Source of the DNA: Chloroflexota bacterium
GTDB lineage: Bacteria; Chloroflexota; Anaerolineae; UBA7937; JACPPX01
Direction of reading: 5' to 3'
Assembly (NCBI GenBank): GCA_016196905.1
Contig: JACPWV010000034.1
Location: forward strand, 1-14,499
DNA: 14,499 nucleotides
This document shows positions 6,301 to 12,222 of this stretch, one piece after another (the stretch's first letter is position 1; each line of letters opens with the position of its first letter). Under the pieces are notes generated by a model. The model saw only the letters and a list, made by a program, of their open reading frames with translations. It was not told where the DNA came from and did no database searches. A program made the translations under genes and the position numbers.

Positions 6301-7606
6301 TTTATTGGCTATCAACCTTTACTGGTTCTCGCTGTCCTTCTTCTTAAATGGGCTGGGACGGTTTATCCAGCCCGTTTTGGTGGCGGCCCTGGTGGCCCCC
6401 GAGATCAAAAATACGGCTCTGGGGGTGCTGACCGCCTCGGGGCTGGTGGTGGCCACCGTAGTCCAGCCCCTGATGGGCGCCGTCAGCGACCACTCGACGC
6501 TTCGCTGGGGCCGGCGGCGCCCCTTCATATTAGCCGGCACCCTTCTAGATTTCGGCTTCCTCGTTCTCATCGGCCTCTCCGGGAACTACCTCCTTCTGTT
6601 CGTGGCCATCCTCCTTGTGCAGTTCTCAACCAATACCGCCCACGGGGCTCTGCAGGGGTTGATCCCCGACTTGGTCCCACCCTCCCAACGGGGTAAGGCG
6701 GTAGGGGTCAAGCAGTTCCTGGAGTTTGCGGGGCTGATCTTAACTTCTATCATCACCGCCCGCTTTCTGGATCAAGCCCAGGGTTTCTTCGAGAGGGGGC
6801 AGCCAGCTCAGGCCCTGGGCCCCATCTTCACCGCCCTGGGGATCATTATCGCCTTGCTGGCCGTGGGGCTGGTCCCGACCCTGCTGTGGGTTCGGGAGCG
6901 ACCGCTGGGTGCGAGTTCGGAAAACAGGGCTCGGCCGAGAATCAGCGATGTCCTGAGGGTCGATGTCCGAGCCAATGGGGACTACTTCTGGCTCCTGGCG
7001 GGACGGGTTTTCATCTTGGTGGGGCTGAGCGTGATCACCACCTTTGCCATCTATTTCTTCTCCGACGTAGTCCGCCTGCCCAACCCCGTAGCGGTCACGG
7101 GTAACCTGATCGTCACCGCCGGTTTGCTCACCCTCCTGGTCACCTATCCCGCCGGTTATCTGACGGACCGCCTGGGCCGTAAACCCTTGAACCTCATCGC
7201 GGGCCCCCTGGCCGCGGCCGCGGCCCTGGGGCTGCTCACGGTGACCAACCGCACCCTCTTCCAGCTGGGTCCCCTGGCGGTGACTGACATCCTGGCCTAC
7301 GCCACCCTCTTGGGGTTGGCCTCTGGCGTCTTTCTCAGCGCCAACTGGACCTGGGCCACGGATCTGATCCCCCCTGCGGAAGCTGGCAAATACCTGGGCC
7401 TGGCCAACCTGGCCAACGCCGGTTCGGGGGTCCTGAGCGGCTTCGTAGGCGGGCCGATCATCGACTTCTTCAACGCACAAGGGCCCGGACTGGGCTACAA
7501 CGTGGCCTTCCTTCTGGCCGCGGCCAGTTTCTTGCTGGGGACGCTGTTGATGGCCCGCGTTCGGGAGACGCGGACAAGGCCCGCGCTGGTGCCGGAAGGG
7601 GTCTGA
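6278..7606 (+). CDS. Major facilitator superfamily transporter (sugar:cation symporter-like)
   Basis: A 442-residue polytopic protein with about 12 hydrophobic segments. Loop 2-3 carries the MFS motif A in the form GAVSDHSTLRWGRRRPF (67-83), where the insertion before WGRRRP resembles the SUT/SLC45 sucrose-type and GPH carriers. The second half repeats it as YLTDRLGRK (294-302). Residues 353-371 (LSANWTWATDLIPPAEAGK) and the following GLANLANAGSG helix are also reminiscent of that group. A sugar or glycoside is therefore a reasonable guess for the substrate, but not established. The start is set by the GGAGGG site. The gene overlaps the alpha/beta-hydrolase gene and ends just before a terminator-like hairpin, so it closes the transcription unit. 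Length is normal for the family. Confidence 0.88.
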   Translation: MKPLRPFDLLAINLYWFSLSFFLNGLGRFIQPVLVAALVAPEIKNTALGVLTASGLVVATVVQPLMGAVSDHSTLRWGRRRPFILAGTLLDFGFLVLIGLSGNYLLLFVAILLVQFSTNTAHGALQGLIPDLVPPSQRGKAVGVKQFLEFAGLILTSIITARFLDQAQGFFERGQPAQALGPIFTALGIIIALLAVGLVPTLLWVRERPLGASSENRARPRISDVLRVDVRANGDYFWLLAGRVFILVGLSVITTFAIYFFSDVVRLPNPVAVTGNLIVTAGLLTLLVTYPAGYLTDRLGRKPLNLIAGPLAAAAALGLLTVTNRTLFQLGPLAVTDILAYATLLGLASGVFLSANWTWATDLIPPAEAGKYLGLANLANAGSGVLSGFVGGPIIDFFNAQGPGLGYNVAFLLAAASFLLGTLLMARVRETRTRPALVPEGV

Positions 7607-7610
7607 ACTC

Positions 7611-7654
7611 GAGCCGCCGAGTCACAGGAACGCTGCTCGGTCCCGGCTCTTTCT
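7611..7654 (+). terminator. Rho-independent terminator after the MFS gene
   Basis: GAGCCG-CCGAG (7611-7621) pairs with CTCGG-(tcc)-CGGCTC (7636-7649): 11 base pairs with a three-base bulge, a 14-base loop, then TTTCT. It begins four bases after the MFS stop codon. The short U tract makes it less than ideal. Confidence 0.55.
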
Positions 7655-7708
7655 ATGTGAATGTTTGACCCCGCGCTTCACTGAGTAGCCCACTCATCGT
7701 TGTCGGAC

Positions 7709-8464
7709 ATGGATCGCACCGGCAGCAGACGGGGTTTTCCTTCTCCAGCCTGGGGTCTGACCATGTTGGCCCTGCTGGCCAGCGCTTGCTGGGCCCCACC
7801 TTCCCCACCCACGCCCACGTCACCCTCGTCCTCGACCCCGACGCCGCCTCCCGCTCACACGCCAGCCCCAACCTCGACTCGGATCTACGGTTTGGCCGAC
7901 GAGTATGAAGTAGGGGTGGCTCTACTGGTAGGCGGGCGCTATGAGGAGGCGATCGCCGCCTTCGACCGCGCCATCGCCCGCAGTCCCCAGGATAGCCAGG
8001 CCTACTTCAGTCGGGGGCAGGCCCACCTGAGCCTGGGAAATTACCGCGCCGCCGTCCGCGATTTTACGCAGACCATCGCCTTGTCGCCGACCAACGGGGA
8101 GGCGTACTACCTGCGCGGCGTCGCCCGCGCCAAATTGGGGGAGTACGCCCTGGCGGTGGCCGACTACTCCCAGGCCATCCAGATCGATCCCCAGTTCGTA
8201 GAGGCCTATTTGGGACTGGGCGAGGTGCTCCCCTATCTCGGCCAACTGGAAGAGGCGCTCGCTCAGCTCAACGTCGCCCGCTCGCTGGCGCCCGACAACC
8301 CGGAGATCTACCACCTGCGGGGTGTAGTCTATGCCCAACTGGGCCGCTACCCGGAGGCCATCGCCGATTTTCAACGCTATCTGGAGCTCTTCCCCGAAAG
8401 CCCTCTGCGATCCGAGGTGGAGTTCGTCATCCGCATCCTGCGTGAGCGTCAGGAACCCTTCTAA
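7709..8464 (+). CDS. TPR-repeat lipoprotein
   Basis: A 251-residue exported protein. The N-terminus (MDRTGSRRG, a hydrophobic run to LLASAC) is a lipoprotein signal peptide with the lipidation cysteine at C27. A Pro/Ser/Thr-rich spacer (28-58) follows, then about five tetratricopeptide repeats from residue 60 to near the end, each showing the TPR consensus spacing (for example GRYEEAIAAFDRAIARSPQD, YLRGVARAKLGEYALAVADY). The repeats form a helical solenoid for protein-protein contacts; no enzymatic domain is present. I chose the ATG at 7709 over a TTG at 7700, because the extra three residues add nothing. A start at the later methionine in the signal would leave the signal peptide without its basic region. 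It is monocistronic between two terminators. I found no convincing promoter or Shine-Dalgarno. Confidence 0.85.
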   Translation: MDRTGSRRGFPSPAWGLTMLALLASACWAPPSPPTPTSPSSSTPTPPPAHTPAPTSTRIYGLADEYEVGVALLVGGRYEEAIAAFDRAIARSPQDSQAYFSRGQAHLSLGNYRAAVRDFTQTIALSPTNGEAYYLRGVARAKLGEYALAVADYSQAIQIDPQFVEAYLGLGEVLPYLGQLEEALAQLNVARSLAPDNPEIYHLRGVVYAQLGRYPEAIADFQRYLELFPESPLRSEVEFVIRILRERQEPF

Positions 8465-8482
8465 TTCCCCGACTGCCACAGC

Positions 8483-8519
8483 AAAAACGAGCCCGCCAGA
8501 GGCGGACTCGTCGTTTTTT
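8483..8519. terminator. Bidirectional rho-independent terminator
   Basis: ACGAG-c-CCGCC (8487-8497), loop AGA, GGCGG-a-CTCGT (8501-8511): ten base pairs with one C/A mismatch. It is followed by six T on the plus strand (8514-8519) and flanked by five A (8483-8487), which become a U tract on the minus strand. It separates the convergent TPR and DedA genes and can serve both. Confidence 0.85.
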
Positions 8520-8554
8520 AAGGGCACGATCGATTATCGGCCTAGAGATCCTCT

Positions 8555-9202
8555 CTATTCACTGCGCTCCTCCACGGAGAGCGCGATCTGGCGCGATCCG
8601 CGACGGAGGTGGCGATAGATGAACACCCCGCCCAGCGCCAGGAGGGCCACTGCAATGGGGATATCGAAAGGACGCAGGAACTCGCGCACCTCCCACCAGT
8701 GCTCGCCGAAGAAGTACCCGCCCCAAGCCAGGGCCAGGCACCAGGGGAAGGAACCGGCGAAGGTATAGAACAAGAACTTGGGGAAATTCATACGGGCCAC
8801 CCCCGCCGGGAAGGAGATGAAGGTGCGCACGATGGGCAATAGACGGGAGAAGAAAGCGGTGGCTTCGCCATATCTACGGAACCAGCGCTCACCGACCTCC
8901 AGGTCGTGGGTCGAGATGAGCAAGAAGCGACCGTAACGCTGGAGGAAAGGCCGGCCTCCCAGGGTGCCCAGCCAGTAGGAGGCGGCCGAGCCGATGGTGC
9001 AGCCCAGAGCACCGTAGAACCCGGCCCAGAGGAGGCCGCCGGGCTCCTCCACCAGCATCCAGCCGGCCAGGGGCATGATGATCTCGCTAGGTAGCGGGAT
9101 GTTGGCGCTCTCGATGGCCATGGCCACCACCACCCCGCCCCAACCGATGCCCTGCATCAACTGCTGTAGAAACAGCACGATCTGCTCTTCGATGGCTTGC
9201 AT
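8555..9202 (-). CDS. DedA-family membrane protein
   Basis: A 215-residue polytopic protein of the DedA/SNARE-associated (VTT-domain) family, whose members act in lipid scrambling or polyprenyl-phosphate recycling and envelope homeostasis. Family motifs are visible: ESANIPLPSE (31-40, with the early acidic and proline residues), GSAASYWLG-x-LGG (71-83) and FFSRLLPIVRTFISFPAG (117-134), the F-x-R-x2-P-x2-R-x5-A/P-G signature. The ATG at 9202 is chosen because GAGGA lies seven bases upstream (9210-9214), while the TTG reading at 9226 would begin inside the -10 box. It has its own promoter and ends at the bidirectional terminator. A polyprenyl-phosphate role would suit its position beside a glycosyltransferase locus, but that link is only inference. 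Confidence 0.92.
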   Translation of the reverse strand: MQAIEEQIVLFLQQLMQGIGWGGVVVAMAIESANIPLPSEIIMPLAGWMLVEEPGGLLWAGFYGALGCTIGSAASYWLGTLGGRPFLQRYGRFLLISTHDLEVGERWFRRYGEATAFFSRLLPIVRTFISFPAGVARMNFPKFLFYTFAGSFPWCLALAWGGYFFGEHWWEVREFLRPFDIPIAVALLALGGVFIYRHLRRGSRQIALSVEERSE

Positions 9203-9225
9203 ACCAGTGTCCTCGAAACGCGACA

Positions 9226-9254
9226 ATTATACAGATGGGTGATCGATCAAGCAA
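9226..9254 (-). promoter_or_regulatory. Promoter of the DedA gene
   Basis: On the minus strand TTGCTT (9249-9254) and a perfect TATAAT (9226-9231) are 17 bases apart. The start point falls near 9219, leaving a leader of about 17 bases that contains the GAGGA ribosome binding site. Confidence 0.7.
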
Positions 9255-9293
9255 TCGCTCAAAGGTACCATTTCGAAAATCGCCGCTTGGGAA

Positions 9294-11435
9294 TCAGGAG
9301 CGACGACGAGGCCTCGCAGCCGATCTCAGGCCGCTGGCCAACAGCGCAGATAGGGTGAGGCCGGTGATGGCGTAACCTACCCATTCGTCTAGAGTCCGCC
9401 CATGTCGAAGCTCGATGGATACCTCGGGGCCGGGCTGCGGAGACAAGACCATAAAACCCACTGGATCTGGATGGATCGGAATGGGTCGGCCATCTTGATA
9501 GGCTTGCCATCCTGGGTGATAAGATTGTTTGACCAAAATGCCCTCTCCCTCTTCTAGCGGAGTACGGATGAGGATGACATCCGGGCTGAGCGAGTTCCAA
9601 CGCAACGAGCCGCGGGGCGCCCTTTCTACAGCCTGCACATAGGCCTCCAGAGCCGGGCGATCCAGGACGCTTTGAATAGTCGGCAGCCGCGCGAAGTCCT
9701 CGAGGCTGACCAACTGTACCATTTGCGGCTGGGCCAGGGGCACCTCGTAAACGATGTCGCCGTTGTAGTCGTAGATCTCTGGCAAGAGTCCCTCGAATTT
9801 CTGGGGGTAACTGAAATCGCGGTACTGGACCTGGAAATAGGCCCTCGATTCAAAGGTGTTAACGACCAGGTATCGGATATTCAGGGCCTTCGCCCAAAGC
9901 ACAGACAGCTCACCATCCTCGCCCTTACGAATCTGGAAATCGACGTGGTCCCACCAAGGATGAACGGCGGCAAAATCGGCTCCGCCCCTCAATTGAGGGA
10001 CATCGGTGAGTACGTTCAACCAGAAGGCATGCGTACCGGCAGCATAGACCCGCTCGCCATCCTGGTGATCCGCTAACCAACGGGCGATTTGAAATTCGCT
10101 GGTTTGCTCTACATCCGCCTGGCCCACCGTAATCGCCCAGGCTTGGCTTAGGAAATTAAAGCTCAGGGCAGTTATGGCCAAGGCGCTGACTGGGAATAAT
10201 CCGCGTCTCAGCTCGCGCTGAAAAGGAAGCTCCTTGTCCCGGAGAGCCTCTGAGCCTGCATGGAACAACGTTCCCAGCAAAAGGGCGAAAGACATCTCCC
10301 ACTCGGGGATATAACGGGATGCGAAGGGGGTGATCCGCCCCACGTACCAGGCCAGGGCCGCCAGGCCATATAAGAGCGTGGCTCCCAGTCCGATGAAGAG
10401 CGCCTGGCCTTGCGGTTTGTCTATTAAGCTCCTCACCAGCACCACTCCCATCAAGAGGCCGATGACGACTAGAACTAGGATGTTCGCCAGTAAGCCACCT
10501 CCCCCGCCGAACTCCAGAGCGGCGGCGATGAAGGGGAGATTGTACCAAAAGGCAGACAACCCAAAAGCCCAAAGCGCGCAGGCGACAGTCACTCTAAGCT
10601 TTCGGGCGAGATGGCCCTGGAAGGCTTCTGAGATAAACAAGACAAGCGCCAACAGCGCGAAGCCATAAAGGGCCGTCGTGCTGGTAAGGGCGATGAGGCT
10701 GATCAGAACCGCAGTGGCGAGGTAGCCCCGGCGCTGGCCATGGCGTAAGGCGTACAAGAAGGCGAGGCCGGCTAAAGGCACGAAGGTCAAGGCGGCGATG
10801 TGCGGGCCCTCTCCATAGAGTAGGAGGACGACCAGCCGCCAAGGGGCGTAGCCCAAATGGGCCCCTACAGACCCAACCTCGGGGAAAAGATAGCCCAGTG
10901 AAGGGATGACGGAGTAAATCCAGGCCGCGAGGAATGCGGAAGAGGGGCGGCGGGTCAGATGGTACACTAACATATACAGTGCTGCCGGGTTCAATACGTA
11001 GAATGAACCGGTCACCACGCGATAGGCCTCCGAGAGCGACAGGTCAGGGGCGATTCCGTGGAGAGCGGCGATCAGAAAGGGGAGTAAGGGCATGTAAAAC
11101 AGGTGGAAGGGGAATCCGGAGTACCACACAGGGTTCCAGCTGAGGTGAGGAAAGTTTTGGGCGATAAAGCGCGCATCGGCGATAAAGGCCGATTCGATGG
11201 ACGCGATATAGCGGGTATAGGCGCTGTTGAAGAGGGGATATACCAGGGCGATGTTCAGGGCGAGGATGAATAGGAAGCCACCCACCATTTTTAATCTCGA
11301 GAGGAGGTTATCGTCTGAGGATCCCGTATAGAGCGGTTGCACTCGATGGCGATGAGGGATCGACATCGGACTATGTGAAAAGGGGGCAGCGAGCGTAGGA
11401 CCTGTTCCTGGTTTTCCAGCGTTAGAGGATTCCAT
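9294..11435 (-). CDS. Large polytopic membrane protein, YfhO / PTPS_related-like (possible GT-C-type enzyme)
   Basis: A 713-residue protein. After a polar N-terminus (1-49) come about 11-13 membrane helices up to residue 440, then a soluble, presumably extracytoplasmic C-terminal region (about 445-683) and a last helix (686-702) with a basic tail. The first outer loop holds acidic and aromatic residues (E81, D87, W100, W104), as in GT-C lipid-linked-sugar transferases. The C-terminal segment YHPGWQAYQDGRPIPI (639-654) followed by a beta stretch resembles the YfhO-family end domain. From memory it fits the 'membrane protein, 6-pyruvoyl-tetrahydropterin synthase-related' group (PF10131), whose function is unknown. 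A role in transferring sugars from polyprenyl carriers is plausible, not shown. It lies downstream of the exosortase gene with its own promoter. The ATG lacks a good Shine-Dalgarno; methionines 24 and 50 are alternative starts. Confidence 0.78.
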   Translation of the reverse strand: MESSNAGKPGTGPTLAAPFSHSPMSIPHRHRVQPLYTGSSDDNLLSRLKMVGGFLFILALNIALVYPLFNSAYTRYIASIESAFIADARFIAQNFPHLSWNPVWYSGFPFHLFYMPLLPFLIAALHGIAPDLSLSEAYRVVTGSFYVLNPAALYMLVYHLTRRPSSAFLAAWIYSVIPSLGYLFPEVGSVGAHLGYAPWRLVVLLLYGEGPHIAALTFVPLAGLAFLYALRHGQRRGYLATAVLISLIALTSTTALYGFALLALVLFISEAFQGHLARKLRVTVACALWAFGLSAFWYNLPFIAAALEFGGGGGLLANILVLVVIGLLMGVVLVRSLIDKPQGQALFIGLGATLLYGLAALAWYVGRITPFASRYIPEWEMSFALLLGTLFHAGSEALRDKELPFQRELRRGLFPVSALAITALSFNFLSQAWAITVGQADVEQTSEFQIARWLADHQDGERVYAAGTHAFWLNVLTDVPQLRGGADFAAVHPWWDHVDFQIRKGEDGELSVLWAKALNIRYLVVNTFESRAYFQVQYRDFSYPQKFEGLLPEIYDYNGDIVYEVPLAQPQMVQLVSLEDFARLPTIQSVLDRPALEAYVQAVERAPRGSLRWNSLSPDVILIRTPLEEGEGILVKQSYHPGWQAYQDGRPIPIHPDPVGFMVLSPQPGPEVSIELRHGRTLDEWVGYAITGLTLSALLASGLRSAARPRRRS

Positions 11436-11480
11436 AGCTAAGGTGTGGGTGGGATTTTGGTTGGATTGGCAGGTGCGTTT

Positions 11481-11508
11481 ATTATCCCCTGGGGTCCAAT
11501 CTTGTCAA
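11481..11508 (-). promoter_or_regulatory. Promoter of the large membrane protein gene
   Basis: On the minus strand a full-consensus TTGACA (11503-11508) and GATAAT (11481-11486) are 16 bases apart. The start point would be near 11474, about 39 bases before the ATG at 11435. Together with the terminator just upstream it makes this gene a separate unit from the exosortase operon. Confidence 0.7.
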
Positions 11509-11533
11509 AACAGGCTGGGAAGATCTTCCCTCG

Positions 11534-11565
11534 AAAATAGATCGCCCCTCGTTCAGAAGGGCGAT
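11534..11565 (-). terminator. Terminator after the exosortase gene
   Basis: On the minus strand ATCGCCCTTC pairs with GAGGGGCGAT (10 base pairs with one G-U) around a five-base loop, followed by CTA and four T (11534-11537). It begins about 25 bases after the exosortase stop and ends the glycosyltransferase-exosortase transcript. Confidence 0.7.
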
Positions 11566-11589
11566 GCCTGGATCGCACAAACCGAAAGG

Positions 11590-12222
11590 TCAAGCCAGCG
11601 CAGGTTCCTCGTCCCAGTCCTCCGGCTCCTCTAGGGGGACAAGGATGAACCGATGCGAGAAGTGCCACAGAGCGAAGAGCCATAAGATGATGAGTAGGGT
11701 GCCGGCGTAGTCGTGGAAGATCACTGCGGGGAGCTGGCCGAAGTGGAAGGCCACCAGCGCCACCACGGCGATGCGAAGTAGATTCAGAAGAAAAGTGCCC
11801 AGGAAGCCAAAGGCCACCGTCTCCCACTTGCTCCTGCGGGAATAAGAGCCTTGCAGGCCGGTGACCAGTGAGAGGGCAAAAAGGATGAAAGCTTGCCAGC
11901 CTACGCAGTTCCACGAAATGAAGAGGCTGACCGTCTTGGAGCCTGCCTGCAAGTAGAGCATCTGATCGCTCACCGAGGCGGAGATGCCTAGGGGCCACAA
12001 GAGCACGGCGATGAGGCGGGCTTCGACGGGTGCCACCCATTGGCGCAAGATGAGATCCCCGCCCAGCCGCATCACTAGGGCGGTCAAGAATTCGTTGAAG
12101 GTGGTGATGAAGGGCATGAACAGGAACAGGAAAGCTGCGGCCAGCAGCAGCCACCGGTAGGCCGACCGCTCGCCTCCCTGGGGGATCGGGTAGCTCTCGA
12201 TCAAGGTCTGCGGTTCCCTCAT
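11590..12222 (-). CDS. Exosortase/archaeosortase-family transpeptidase-like membrane protease
   Basis: A 210-residue polytopic protein with about six to seven membrane helices. The three conserved active-site positions of the exosortase/archaeosortase superfamily are present in order: the cysteine in SWNCVGWQ (C106), the arginine in LLNLLRI (R150) and the histidine in FHDYAG (H170). Enzymes of this family cut C-terminal sorting signals of the PEP-CTERM type and are thought to attach the substrate to an envelope component. The ATG overlaps the stop of the upstream glycosyltransferase gene (ATGA) and has a strong AAGGGAGG site eight bases ahead, so the two are translationally coupled. The upstream protein ends in a PEP-CTERM-like signal, which makes it the likely, perhaps only, substrate. 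The C-terminus is acidic and cytoplasmic. The C-V-G-W context differs from the common C-S-G and recalls the XrtG-type group; the subgroup is uncertain. Confidence 0.88.
   Translation of the reverse strand: MREPQTLIESYPIPQGGERSAYRWLLLAAAFLFLFMPFITTFNEFLTALVMRLGGDLILRQWVAPVEARLIAVLLWPLGISASVSDQMLYLQAGSKTVSLFISWNCVGWQAFILFALSLVTGLQGSYSRRSKWETVAFGFLGTFLLNLLRIAVVALVAFHFGQLPAVIFHDYAGTLLIILWLFALWHFSHRFILVPLEEPEDWDEEPALA

Noticed and set aside
9203..9226. TTG start for DedA at 9226
   Set aside because: The codon overlaps the -10 TATAAT box, and the ATG at 9202 has GAGGA at ideal spacing.
11438..12154. Alternative 238-codon minus frame overlapping the exosortase
   Set aside because: Very rich in R, P and H with no membrane helices; the exosortase frame has the active-site residues, a strong ribosome binding site and the ATGA overlap.
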